NCBI GenBank assembly: GCA_002335605.1 | Contig: BEDY01000005.1 | Location: 930,001 to 994,000, forward strand | Reading direction: 5' to 3' | From: Prillingera fragicola | Lineage: Eukaryota > Basidiomycota > Tremellomycetes > Trichosporonales > Trichosporonaceae | Length of the DNA: 64,000 bases | In this document: piece after piece, positions 1 through 14,191 of the stretch | How positions within the stretch are numbered: position 1 is the stretch's first letter | Layout of the letters: each line of letters opens with the position of its first letter | Made by a program: the position numbers and the translations under genes | The notes under the pieces: model-generated | Seen by the model: only the letters and a program-made list of their open reading frames with translations | Told to the model about the DNA's origin: nothing | The model's database searches: none

Positions 1-1503
1 GTCCTACCTTCTTTGCATGTACGACTCATGCCTCCGTCGCATGGTTGGTCTGGTCTGCGTAGGCTATATGCCAAGGTCCCGCGACTAGACTGTGTTAAGC
101 TCGAGAAGCAGAGCCCGCCTGTTCCTGGACGACAATGTCCTAGACTTTGTTACAGGAATGGCAAGTGGCACGATGCATCCTTGTGGCCTCCTCTCCTCCC
201 CATAGTTCTTGCGTACGTTGCATAGCTTGAAGCACGTCCTCCTCAGCTCCCCGCTTGGCACTAAAGACATCCCCGCTTGGCACTAAAGGCATCCAACGCT
301 TGCGCACGCACAAGCACGGACCCCAAGACGCGTCGTCCGGAAACGGCAGTGTACAGTAACGCGAACGTCTACTCGCTGGATTAGAGATAGCAACCGATAC
401 CAGCCATGCCGTTTCTCGACGTGTCTCCGCGCTGTAAGTCTTCCCGACATTGCCTTTGGAAGGTATGAAAGAGTGACGAGAGGTGAGTAGCCGCGAGTGT
501 TCGCTTCCTTCTGCCGCTGTTGCGTGTAGCATCTCGCTCTTTCCATTCTGGGTCGACCCGAAAGGGCCACCTTGCTGAAATGTCAAAGGGGCTTGATTGC
601 AAGGCTGTCGTTTGGGTGTTTCAAAATCATGCCACAATGAGCTTGGACCCGCCCACGGAAACGCGTGTTGGTCTCGACCCGCACGCGTGTGTGTTCATGA
701 TTTTACGTAAACACACGCATCTGCTCTGTTAGCGTCGTTGACCGAAGCCGTACTGGTCTGTCTGAATCAGGCACGTCCGATGCGCCTCCCTTCCATGCCG
801 TCCCTGAGGGTTGGGGCCGTGGTGTGCCCGTCTGCGTTGACAACAATCTGGGAGGCGGCGACGAGTCAACCTGAGTCGAGTCTACGTGTGATCCTGGATT
901 GTCAGTCGTCGTTGTTGCTGGTTGCGGAACATGGTGTAACATTGCCGCGAGCATGCCATGCGTTGCTGCCGCGTGAATGGGTCCGAGAGCTAGGCACCGA
1001 TTCGTCCCCTGGGCCGTGAGGCCGCCTGGGCGCCTGCGACACCTGCCAGTCGTCGTCAGATTCCTGTGGGCGCCGGCTCAGCCCTGTCCTCCAGGGAATG
1101 ACCGAGGTACGGCCCACGCAGCATGCCATGCGCCCCTGCGCCCCCGCATCAGCACAACAAACGCCACCCCCTGGCCAAGCGTAGACGCACAAACACACGC
1201 GACTTCACCGTACACATCTGCTGCTGCTCACTGTACACCGACGACGACAGACGCATACATCTTCGTTGCTCATTGCGTTCGACTCTTGCAAGCATACACT
1301 CAGCCATGCTTGACCACCCCTTCTGTACAATCTAGCATCATCTCATCATCGACTCAAAGCAACCAGGCAAAACACACGCAGCCTCGTCTCTCACAGCATC
1401 CCATATCCACCAACCCACTGCACACCTTCCCCTCGAAACCACAACGCCTAAACAACCTCGGCTTGCAACCCACGCGTCTCTGTCTCCCGGACCGCTACCC
1501 ACA
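1..1503. other. Gene-free stretch upstream of the Wee1-like gene
   Basis: I see no supportable gene here. Short reading frames exist on both strands but none has family signatures, introns in phase or a credible start. The right-hand part (about 1,000-1,500) is C-rich with CA-rich runs and probably holds the promoter and 5' UTR of the kinase gene. A 22-bp tandem duplication lies at 249-292. Confidence 0.6.
249..292. repeat. 22-bp tandem duplication
   Basis: Two adjacent 22-bp units (249-270 and 271-292) differ at one position (A versus G near the unit end). Each contains the core CGCTTGGCACTAAAG. No gene overlaps it. Confidence 0.85.
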
Positions 1504-4500
1504 ATGTCGGCGTGTTCCACTCCTCGAACAGCACAACCCACGTCTGGCAGCAGCAGTGCCCCCAGCACCGACACACTGGGTGCACCAGTTGCATCCACTG
1601 CTTGCCGTAAGTCTCCAAGACATTCACGTACAAAGGCCTCGCCATCGCCTGCCGAGCTACGAAGCACTGCCCATGGTCAGCTTCCCCTACGCATCTCTAC
1701 AACGTCGTCCATGACTCGAGGCCCGCCAGGTCGAGCACTCGCTCCCTCCAAGCAACAACTCGCCAGCCCACTCGACTACCGTAGCACTCTTGACTCGGCA
1801 GCACCATACGCAGCAACGAGCCCATGCCGAAGCCCTCGACACAAGACGTCTGGGTGGGAAAGAGCCCAGCGTAGGCGGGAAATGAGTGTCCCACTGGTGC
1901 GTTACATCTCATCTAATGTTTCTTGGTCTTCCGCATGGTAGCTGACGCACTCTCAAGCTATCCCAAACATTGTCACATTTCTCCCTCTCTCATTCAACTC
2001 CACCACTCGGCAGCGATCTGTCACCTGACGCAATGACTCGGCCAGCCTCGTCGAGCACCCCACCGTCTATGATCACTCCCCCAACAGCAGTGCTGTCAAC
2101 CCCTCGCAGGCTGCCCCATATTCACCGCATGAACACACCAGCGCCCCTCGCTCGTGAGCTCACCTATCCCAACACTGCACCCATGCCGGTCATTCATTCA
2201 TTGCTCGGCAGCCCATTCTCCACAAAGAGGCAGGCATACCCCTTTGGCCCGACGTCGCCGACGTGGACAGCCCGTGGCGCACATGGCAACGACACTGGCA
2301 TTGGCCTTGTTGTCGAGTGGGAAGAAGACGAGTGGAGGGAAGGCAAGGATGACTTGTCAGACTTGCATAGCAGCTCTGGTCTGCTGTCCAGCAACCGTCG
2401 CCTCTCTGGCTGCTCATCGACCGAAAACTCGAGCGGCAGCTGTACCAGTGCATCATCTGCCAACTCGTCTGGCCACCTCCAAAAGACGCCCCTGCGGCCG
2501 TCGATTGTCTCCATCTGGGGTGACGAGGCGACCTTTTTCGACGAAGTCAACCCTGCCACTCCCAACCGTCAGCTCTTCCCTCCAAGGAAAGCAGACGATG
2601 TCTTGTTCACCGCCATCCCTGGCCTTCCTCTGCAGATCTCACCTCTCACGCGCAAGGTTAGGGCCGGCATGCCCGCTCGTGATGACGACGAGGATGTCGG
2701 GCCCGGTCCGAGCTCGCCAGTGCAGGCGTTGATGATGACCCGAGGGCTTTCGACCGCGTCCGCCACGGAGACTTCATTGTCCCAACAGACCAACACTCCT
2801 CTCGCTGGATTCTTGCCCCCTCGTCTAAGCAAATCGGCACAAAAGCTGGACACGCACAAGGCCCCTCGCCCTCCGCGGTCCGCCTGCATGCCGACATTCG
2901 ATGGTCTTCTCGATCCAGGAGATTATCAACTCACCCAGCGCCGCACTTCCGACCCCAACGGCCGCACCCCAGACGACGATGCATTTGCAAAGTTCCTCGC
3001 ACGGTGCAACGGTGGTCGCTTGACCCAGAGCGAGATTCATCACAGCCAGCGCAGTGACTCGCCGCCACCCTCGAGTGACCCCAACGACTATGACGTCGAG
3101 CAGTCGCCGTCTCGTCCAATGTCGGTGCGCGCTCACATACCCCCGCTGCCCCCGAGGCGTGTTGACGGCCCTGTGTCTCCCTCGGGACCCAAGCTGACCA
3201 CTCGCCACCGTCTTGAGCGTCGTGGCAGTGGCAACACAACCTCGCTGAAGTCTACGCCAAAGACCCATGCAGCAAGGGCAGTTCGTCCAACGCTCAAGCG
3301 TGGATCGACCGAGCCCCAGATGCACTTTGGCACGCCAGTCAGCCAGCTCTTTGGCGACGACAAACCTTCCCCCGCGGCGTTTGCCTCGACTGGTCTGGTC
3401 AAAAAGCGGGGCCTGCGCCTCAACATGCCGCGCTTCTCCGACATGGCAAAGGGGCGCTCCTGGTCGCCGATCAACACTGGCGCGGCCTCGGCATCTACTA
3501 CTGCGCCCAGCACCGAGACGCGCTCCAAGGCTACTGGTGCCGAGGAGTTTATGATGAACGACGACTCGGATCAGGACCAGCTCTCGCCCATTCGGCCGCT
3601 GCGCTCACAGCCTTTCCGCCGCACCGCGAGCGGGCACTCTCGTGTGTCCTCCGTGGCGAGCGTCGGGCATGCCAGAAACGCTTCCACGGCGAGTGACATT
3701 GCCACCTCCCCTTTCCGCCGCACGCACGCTCGTGTCTCCTCGACCGCAAGCAGCATCAGCTGCTCTCGGGGTCTGAGGCGCAAGGGCAGCACAATGTTTA
3801 CGTCAGGGAGTATCGAGGACGCACTATCGCCAGCGACGCCTACCAAGCCTCTGGTGTTCCTGCCCACCAACCCCAAGTTTGGCGGACTCACTACACCGTC
3901 GCCTACCGTTTCAACAACAACGTACCCCTTCACTCGCCGTCGTGCTTCGAGCGCATCAACGACAGAGGGCACGTCGCCTACGGCACCGGTGCGCGTGAGG
4001 CAGCTGTCTCGTGCGCCACTGGCACGTACCTCCAACCCCATGCTCGCGGCGACGTATCGCACGCATGCGCATGGCGCGCCGCCACCCAACACGCCTACGG
4101 CCGACACGGTCACGGCCGAGACGTACATGTCCGAGGCAGCTCGAGTCGCTGGCGCGGGCCGTTTTGAGCGTGACTTTACGCTTGTGACTGCCCTGGGCAG
4201 TGGCGAGTTCTCTTCCGTTTGGAAGGTGCGCTCCAAGGCCGACAACTCTATCTGGGCTGTCAAGACTGGCCGTCCTTACACGGGCCAGCGTAACCGGCTC
4301 AACCAGCTTGAAGAGGTGGCAATCCTTCGCCAGCTGTCGCTTGAACCCCACGAACACATTGTCAAGTTTGTCGACTCGTGGGAGCAGTCTGGCCGGCTGT
4401 ACATCCGCACCGAGCTTGGCGAGTGCGGTGACCTTGCTAGGTATTTGCTCTCGCTCGGTGACCAAGGCGGACTCGGCGAGGGCTGTGTCTGGAAGATGGC

Positions 4501-5194
4501 CGTCGAGCTCGTCTCTGCCCTCGAGCATATCCACGGCAACGGCATCTTGCACCTCGACTTTAAGCCCGCCAACGTGCTTATCACGCGCGAAGGGTCGCTC
4601 AAGGTGGCCGACTACGGTATGAGTGTGTTCCACCGCAAAGCCATTCGCGAGGGCAGCGTCACGCCACCGTTCGAGGACGACGACATGGTGACCGCCCACG
4701 TCCCTGTTCTCGACCGCGAGCACGAGGGGGATCGCGAGTACCTCTGTCCCGAGGCTCTGCACGACTCGACTCCCGGGCCCGGCGCAGACGTCTACTCGCT
4801 GGGCATCTTCATTCTCGAGGTCGCCCTCAACGTCGTCCTCCCCTCCAATGGCGACGCATGGGTCAAGTTGCGCAACGACGACTTCTCCGACATTGTCGAA
4901 CACTATGTCGAACGCGGCGCCCCCGCCCCGTTCCTCCTGGACGCATTCGCCGCACCAGGCGACCCGCCCGCGCCGGTCGTCTCGCGCGGCCTCGTCGACA
5001 TGTTCAAGCGCATGATGGCCGCGGACCCCGCCAAGCGGATGCGGCTGGACGAGCTGTCGTCTGTGCCTCCCCTTGCGCGGGCGCGGGCGGCCAAGGCGAG
5101 GGGGGAAGAGGCGGGGCTGGCTGGCCGCCGGGCCGGGCCGGCGTTGGTCGACGAGGACCCGGGGTGGTTGGGGTATGTCCTTGGGGAGGAGTAG
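1504..5194 (+). CDS. Wee1-type inhibitory CDK kinase
   Basis: Two-exon model: 1504-1896 and 1958-5194, giving 1,209 aa. The large frame has no ATG at its left edge. A 61-nt intron (donor GTGCGT, branch GCTGAC, acceptor TCAAG) joins it in phase to an upstream exon that starts at ATG 1504. Residues 1 to about 860 are Ser/Thr/Pro-rich and likely disordered, with many SP/TP sites. The kinase domain is at about 867-1165. It has the glycine loop GSGEFSSVWKV, the VAIK-type lysine in WAVKT, a catalytic loop HLDFKPANV and DYG in place of DFG. HLD instead of HRD and the LDxKPAN context are typical of Wee1/Swe1, which phosphorylates the Cdk1 tyrosine to delay mitosis. A Myt1-like role is possible, but I see no membrane segment after the kinase domain. 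The function is inferred from family. Confidence 0.87.
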
Positions 5195-6219
5195 GTCATG
5201 GGATGAGGGGGGAGTATGGGGGAGCAGGAGGAGGAGAAAGCTAGAGTTGTTTACGACGTGACGAGTGACGCGGGTGACCGTGGTGACGGCGGTGACGGCG
5301 GTGACATTTGTGACGATACAGAGCAAGTACATTTTAAGCGAGAGAGAGGCGAGCATTCAATCGGATATATTGTAGATATAATGAACACTGGGCTCGGCCC
5401 AACCCCTTAATCACAGCTGGGATGCTCTGCTCGGTGTCCATGTTGACACCGAGGGACACGTTCTGCTCAGTTGGGTGTGCAACGAACACAGGGACATGGA
5501 AGGAATGCCAGAAGCTCTGCAATGTGACAAGAACAAGGTGACAAAAGGTGACGCCGAGTGACATTTGCGATGACCTGCGTGACCGCCACAACCGCCCTGA
5601 GAGGCTCCGAGGCAGAGGTACTCGTTACCACTCTTACTGGTGGACAGAATAGAGGGACGGGGGCTGGGGTGACCAAGTGCTGGGTTTGGTGGATGGTCGC
5701 GGATGGGGAAGATGCATGTGGCGTGTGGGCGGTTGGTGGGCAGAGATGATAAGATAAAGGATGGCCGGGCTCGTGTTCTGCTGGTGTTTGTGGGCTCGTA
5801 AGTTCAAAAGCTTGCTGCGGCTACTTGCTCGCGCTTGTAAATCACTGCCGTTGAGCAAGGGAAGCGAGCCTGGAAGGCACTCAGGTCCTTGTGAGCGATG
5901 GGAGTCTGCAGCCGTTAGTCTTGAGCGCGCCCGCGGTCGCCAACTGAAGCAACTCCACCCACCACCGTAAGAATCGTTGCGCAATCCATCGCATAGCGCT
6001 GTTAGAACAGTATCGCCATCCATCGCATGTACAGTCCCGTCCGACTCTCCTAATAGTATAAACACAGGAATCTCTCTGAATCTATTAAACAGCCCATACC
6101 GCCCTCTTCGCCCAGGTCGGCGGCGCTGCAGTCCCTCCCCCTAATAGTATCGCCTCGGTCGTAACGTCGTCGTAATGTCTCGTCTGCTGTCTGGTCCAGT
6201 CTCTCCCAGCCACAAGCGC
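5195..6219. other. Convergent intergenic region with GTGAC repeats
   Basis: This lies between the 3' ends of the kinase gene and the next minus-strand gene. No gene is seen. It carries two clusters of GTGAC words (5258-5314, seven copies; 5524-5584, five copies). The element CCTAATAGTAT occurs twice, near 6050 and 6142. Confidence 0.6.
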
Positions 6220-7556
6220 TCAGATCTCCACAAGCCCCCAGTCCTTTGCCGGCCCACCGTCCCTCTGCAACAACTCGGCAAACAAGCGCTCCTTGTCCTC
6301 GGCCGCGGCACGCGCCTCACGATCCACCGCGCCGTTGGTCGGGTCAAAGTACTTTTTCCGCTTGCGCACAATAGCAATAAGCAGCTCGTACACTGTCCGG
6401 TCGTACGTGTCGCGGTCCGAGTTGCCGAGGCGCGGAAGCTCGTTTTGCAGCCTCGCGATCAGGGTGTCGGCTGCGGCAGTGTTGTGGACCATTGCGAGCT
6501 GATTCCGTCAGTGCCATACTAGCCTCAGTATAAATGAGCACACTCACGTCGGCCCAGTACTTTGCATGAGGGTACGAGTTCTTGGCCTTGGTGAGAATGA
6601 GCTTTGGCCGGGCCTCCTCGCGCTCCACCTCGCGCCAGTATCGCCATGCCTCGAGGTCAAACCGCGTGCGCGCCGAGGTGGTTTCCGGGAGGTTGCCGAT
6701 CGCGCGGTCCAGGCGCGCCACCTCCTTTCCCAGCGACCAGACTAGGTCGTCGTACCATTCCGTCTGTGTGTGTGAGCGGGCGGCAAGCATGCAGTAACCT
6801 TGAGAGAGGGGAGATGCAAGTGCTGATAACACAAGCACAAGGTTCACCAGGGCCACCGGCCGGGCCGAGTGCCTGAAGGCACCTCCCTGCTCCCACAGCA
6901 AAGCACTAACCTTGTCCTCGCGTGTGTACATTTCCGCCAGTCGAAGCTCGTCACCCCACAGGTCTTGCGCGTTGCGCTCGTACATCTGTTGCTATCAGCA
7001 CCCCGCAGAGCAAAGCAGCACTCACGAATCGCGCGGTATACTTTGGCTCCTTTACGAAAACGGGCACGGGATACCTGGCCTTTTCAGACTTTTGGATCTC
7101 GCGGTAGAATGGCACAATCATGGGCTCGGGACCACGACACGGCACGCTAGCGGCGTGCGCTTGACGCGCGCCGTCCTGCTCGGCAAACATGGGCATGGGG
7201 GGCGCGTGTCTCCGGGCTTCCGGGGCTTGCGGTGCGGCCTCGTCGCCACTGCTGTCGCTGGCTTGTATGGGCCCCCAAAAGTCCATGAACACGCCGAGGT
7301 GGGGGTGGCCCTGGTTGCAGACGTAGGGAACAAAGCGCTGGAGGAGGGACGAGACAAAGTGCTCGTCGGTGTAGGGGAGGGCTGGTTGTGGGCGAGTCGG
7401 TGGGGAGAGGCTCGAGGGGGGTTGCGGGAGGGGGTAGCTTGGTGCTGCGCGGGCGGCGGCTGTTGCTGACTTTGTGGATGTCTCGAGCTGGAGGGCGCGG
7501 ACACGCTCCTCCATTTGGTGTAGTGACATTTGCTGAGGTTTTCTGCTGAAGAGCAT
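6220..7556 (-). CDS. Unrecognised 366-aa protein, four exons
   Basis: I do not recognise this protein. Exons on the minus strand are 7026-7556, 6911-6985, 6548-6763 and 6220-6498. All junctions are phase 0 with GTGAGT or GTTAGT donors, and the total is 367 codons including stop. The N-terminal 60 residues contain a short predicted coiled coil (MEERVRALQLET) and a Pro/Ser-rich linker. The rest is charged and probably helical, ending in an acidic/basic helix with the sequence AIVRKRKKYFDPTNGAV. No signal peptide or membrane segment is visible. The conserved in-phase exon structure argues that it is real. A further upstream exon near 7,700-7,809 in the same frame is possible, so the start is the weakest part. 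Confidence 0.72.
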
Positions 7557-8257
7557 GGTGTGGAGAAATCAACAGTGGTTGTCGATGATGTGTGAATAGG
7601 GGGTGGAGAGGGGCGCAGAGAGTGAGAAGCAAAAGGACAAGGGGGCTATATTCATTCTCACCCAGTAGTCTCATGGGTGTTCGCATGCGCTTTACCGGTG
7701 TTGTGCATGTTACCGCGGCGATTGTGCTCCCCTGCGCGGCCATTGCTGCTGCTGCTGCTCGCTGCTGAACAAAATGCTCATTAAGTGATCGAGGGGTCCA
7801 GGCAGTCACCCTCTCTCGATCCGTGGCGGAGGCGGCGGCGGCTGCTCAATTTCAATCCCGTCTTACCACTCTTACCCGCTTCTAGCACAAAGCAACAGTG
7901 TTCCAAGAGCAGAACAGGCTGACCCTAGCACCCTGGAAGCAGCTGTTCAGGAGCAGGTGGGTGGCCGGACCATGCATGCATCCAATCCAGGGATCCCTAG
8001 CACGATGCCGATAGTGGCCATCGAAATCTACCATTCATTCAGCTTGTGCCCACATGCAGTCAGCACGCCAATAACGGCACTGCACCCTGTTCCAGCTGTG
8101 GTCCTTGTGCCTCCTCGCGCCTGTGGCCTCTGGGCCGGCTCAGCGCACCCGGTTAAGCTCTTGGTTTCGACCGACTGTATCATTCCGCAACTAGTTCCAT
8201 CTACACCTAGGCAGCTGCATCACTTCTCTAACTAGCTAGCATAATAAACTGCGACAC
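7557..8257. other. Intergenic region
   Basis: This is the promoter side of the 366-aa gene and the 3' flank of the spermidine synthase/saccharopine dehydrogenase fusion. Open frames exist on the minus strand up to 7809 but no independent gene can be supported. Confidence 0.5.
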
Positions 8258-10646
<2,389 letters not shown>

Positions 10647-11544
10647 TTTGAGGTGTTTTTTGGGGAGAAGAGGGTAAAGAAGATGATTGAGTAAATGATT
10701 TTTGAAGCTGTCGCCCAGGTCCGACTGCCCCGCGTCAGGGTAGGCGAGTCACGGAACCAATTAATCTGCTTCGCCACGAGTACGCTGCGAAATGCACAAG
10801 CAAGCAGTATAGGCACATCTATGGGTAAACTCTCTCTGCATTGACATGGAAAGAGATGCCATGCTGGCGAGCATAGCGACACTCTTGAGGAGGAGAAACA
10901 ATGGTCAGATAAGCCACTGGTTCCGAGGTGTGAGTCGAGGAAAGATCAGCACAGATCGTCATCGAGGGCGCAAGAGCCCACTTGGGCAGCAGTGTTTAAC
11001 AGCTTTTCGTTTATGCTCATGCGCGCCAAACTACAAGTTCTATGCTGTCTGCCTGCAATGATTTCTTGGACGTACGCCGACATGAAGTCAGACTGCCGCA
11101 TGTTATGCCCTCGTATGCTCAGTTACGCCCATGTGACGCCCTCGTACGCTTAAAAGCCAGCTACCGCTGTGTTTTGCATCTAGCTCGTATAGTGTAGGTG
11201 GTTATCATTGGTCGTTGTGGTTTCCCTTGCGGTTTCGCGACAATCTGACCCGACCGCTGTTCGACTCAGCGTGCGAGCACGATTTTTTTATGCAGTGTTT
11301 GGATGTCCCGTCGCCTAAACCGAGCGGGCCGGTGACCACTCTACATTGCCGCTCCGTCTCTCGGCCGTCAAACCGCCAACGACCGGCATCCAGCTCTTGC
11401 TCCCCTGTTGCATATGCAGGACTCGCGGCATCTTGACCTTCAACTGATCCCAACTGTGACTGCCGGGCTGTGGTCCGCTGACAAAGACCGATTTAATTCA
11501 GGAGCAAGCAGACATCTATCAAGACTTGATCCTGCCCCGACAAG
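10647..11544. other. Divergent promoter region
   Basis: This lies between the start of the spermidine synthase/saccharopine dehydrogenase gene (minus) and the MFS gene (plus). No gene is seen. A near-repeat TATGCCCTCGTATGCTCAG / GACGCCCTCGTACGCTTA occurs near 11,103-11,152. Confidence 0.5.
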
Positions 11545-13396
11545 ATGTCGAGTTTCGCAGCTCCACATTCACAAACCGACCACATCACCACCATGCCAGA
11601 CAGCGGGACAAGCAGCAGCAGCGGTGGACGTTCACCGACCCGCACATCTACCGCAGTAGAGACGGCCAGCATGTATACCGCAGCAACACAGACGTCAATA
11701 CCACTAGAAGTGGACGAACCCGACACGCCAGCGTCGTGGTCAGAGTTGCCCGACCGCGAAAAGTGGGGACCGGATGGGGCGCCGCTCGCTCCGCACATGC
11801 ACGTTGGCCACAACGACTTGCCCGTCAATAAGGGCGATGGGACTGTTGTGACGTTTCCCGACGGCGGGGCTAGGTCGTGGCTTGTCGTGCTCGGTGCATC
11901 TCATGTCTTGTTTGCTACGTTTGGGTTTGTCGTGAGTTTTGCTGTGGTGGCTGGCAGCACGGCCGAGTTGCCCGGAAGCCCACCTTGGCGGCGAGCGTGC
12001 CGCCGCCGGTGATGTGCTGCATGCATCTGTCTGGGGAGGCGCTGACCGACCGCAGAATGCATGGGGCATCTTCCAGGACTACTACAAGGAGGAGCTATTC
12101 CCGGAGAAGACGACAAGTGAAATGTGAGTCGTCCTTGCTGGTTCACGTGGGCGAGATTGGCGACGCAGTTTGGCGATGCGTTGCGGAGTAGCGACCACCT
12201 GTCTTCGTCATCGTCTGTGTGACGTGTGCTTGCGCACATACCTTGGTTGTGTAAGCTTGCACCGGCTATCCAGTTCGTGCATGTGTACCCACGATCCCCG
12301 CCTCACCCACATTGTGGCACGATGTCGATTGTTCACGTCAGCCACTAACACCCACAGTGGCTGGATCGGCTCGCTCCAGTATCTCCTCATCTACCTCCCG
12401 TCGGTGGTAATGGGGCGACTCGTCGACGAGTCAAGGTTTGACTGGTACTTTTACACCGCTGCTGTCCTCTACCCCGTATCCGTCTTCCTCACGGCGCAGG
12501 TCAAGACATACTGGCAGGCGATCCTCGCCCATGGCATTCTCTTTGGCGGCACAGCCGGCGTGCTGTTTTGTCCTGCGATTGCAGTCGTGTCGCAGTGGTT
12601 CTTTGAGCGTCGCGCCTTTGCGCTCGGTGTTGTGGCGTGCTCGTCCTCGATTGGCGGCACGGTGTTTCCCATTCTTGTCAGCAACTGCCTGCGCCGCGTC
12701 GGGTTTGCGTGGACGATGAGGATCTGTGGCTTTGTGCTGCTTTACTGCATGGGCTTTGCGTGCTTTACGCTCAAGACGCGTCTCCCTCCAAAATCAGCAC
12801 CGGGAGGCATGTTCAACTGGGCTGCCTTCAAGGGACCCGCCTACGCCATCTTTGTCTTCTCCTGCGTCCTCATCCAGGCGGGTCTCTACACGCCGCTCTC
12901 CTACTTTGACGTCATGGCGAGCCAGCAAGGCCTAGGCGACTACTCGACATACCTAATCGCCATCGCAAACGCGTGCTCACTCATCGGCCGCATTGGCCCA
13001 GCAATCTTTGCCGACAAGACTGGCGCGATCAACTTTCTCATCCCCGGCCTGGTGGGCAGCGCAGTGACGACTTACGCCTGGCCGTTCTGCACCAACAAGG
13101 CGACCCTCACGGTCATTGCTTGCATCAACGGCGTGTTCCAGGGCGCATTCGTGTCCCTCCTCGCGCCAGGTGCCGCCGCTCTTGGACCGGTGGAAGACGT
13201 CGGCCGACGAAGCGGCATGGTCTTCTCCATGATGTCGTTTGGAGCACTCATGGGTGCCCCTGTGGCTGGTGCGCTGCTCAAGATTGGCGACTTTCACACC
13301 GTGTCCTACTATGCTGGCACGATGGTTTTGGCCGGGTGTATACTCATGTTCATCTCGCGGTGGTTGTATCTTGGCAAGCTCAAGGGAAAGCTGTAG
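11545..13396 (+). CDS. MFS transporter, monocarboxylate transporter-like
   Basis: Exons are 11545-11931, 12056-12123 and 12358-13396, giving 497 aa. The N-terminal 100 residues are polar and cytosolic. The membrane domain begins at WLVVLGASHVLF. Across the second and third exons the protein reads NAWGIFQDYY and then SEIGWIGSLQ, a hallmark of the fungal monocarboxylate porter (MCH/MCT) group. Later helices contain the paired QWFFERRAFALGV and NACSLIGRIGPA segments seen in that family. The introns (124 and 234 nt) are longer than most here, but phases and family motifs fit exactly. Substrate is unknown: fungal members include riboflavin carriers and many orphans. It is divergent from the spermidine synthase/saccharopine dehydrogenase gene with no obvious functional link. 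Confidence 0.88.
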
Positions 13397-13809
13397 TCTT
13401 CCCCACCTATCGAGACCGCCAGCAAGATGCTTTCGGATCGGCAAATTCACTCATGGCACTGGACCTATCGATAAATAGCATCGCATCGCCAAACCCGTCT
13501 ACTGCAGGGTTCACCGCGAGGTCTACATATCTATTCCTGCCCACCCAAGTCGCGCAGTCAAACCGCCACATTTACCTTCAACTCAAGGTCACACTAAGCA
13601 CACGTGTGTCACGTACGTTTCACGCGCATTCAAAATGGAATCTGCACTAAAGGCGTCGTCGGCTGGCGACGTTGTATATTGTTAACATGCATGGCATCTC
13701 AACAGCAGGGACGCGTCGGCGCGTCGACCGCGGCAGCATCAGGAGACTGCAACTGCTCACTCGTCGCCTCACACACTAACATCACAACTAGCAACTAACA
13801 ACAACCCGC
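13397..13809. other. Convergent intergenic region
   Basis: This lies between the 3' ends of the MFS gene and the Ala-rich small protein gene. No gene is seen. Confidence 0.5.
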
Positions 13810-14191
13810 TCACATGGCAACAGCAGCAACGACGGCGGCAACGACAGCAGCCCCACTCATACCAACGTTGGCAATGGCGCCACTCTTGGGCTTGGCGGCG
13901 GCGCTGGTGGTAGCAGACTTGGCGGCGGAAGCGGCACCCGACGCGGCCGAGCCGGCGGCAGACGCGACCGACTTGGCGGCACTGGCAGCGCCGCTCGCGG
14001 CGGAGACGGCCTCGGACTTGGCGGCAGAGGCACCAGAAGCGGCGGCCGAGGACTGGGCGGCCGCGGCGGTGGCGACTGGGGCGTTAATGGCCGTGTTGAG
14101 TGACAGGCATGTAGAGTGGGAGCGGAGGGAGGGTGTGGCAGTGGAGGGAAGGCGACTTACAGGCAACGAGGGCGAGGGCGGTGAGCTTCAT
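13810..14191 (-). CDS. Small secreted Ala/Ser-rich, GPI-anchor-like protein
   Basis: Exons on the minus strand are 14161-14191 and 13810-14075, giving 98 aa. Exon 1 encodes MKLTALALVA, the start of a signal peptide. An 85-nt intron (GTAAGT donor, CCCCAG acceptor) leads into a region built almost only of Ala, Ser, Gly and Lys with a repeated SAASGAASAAKS pattern. The C-terminus (GMSGAAVVAAVVAAVAM) is a short hydrophobic tail preceded by small residues, as in GPI-anchoring signals. Small proteins of this type are common cell-wall or mannoprotein-like products in basidiomycetes. No enzymatic role can be proposed. The opposite strand is also open, but it lacks the signal peptide and intron logic. 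Confidence 0.72.

Noticed and set aside
3956..5356. 466-codon minus-strand open frame over the kinase domain
   Set aside because: Antisense shadow of the Wee1-like gene with no recognisable domain.
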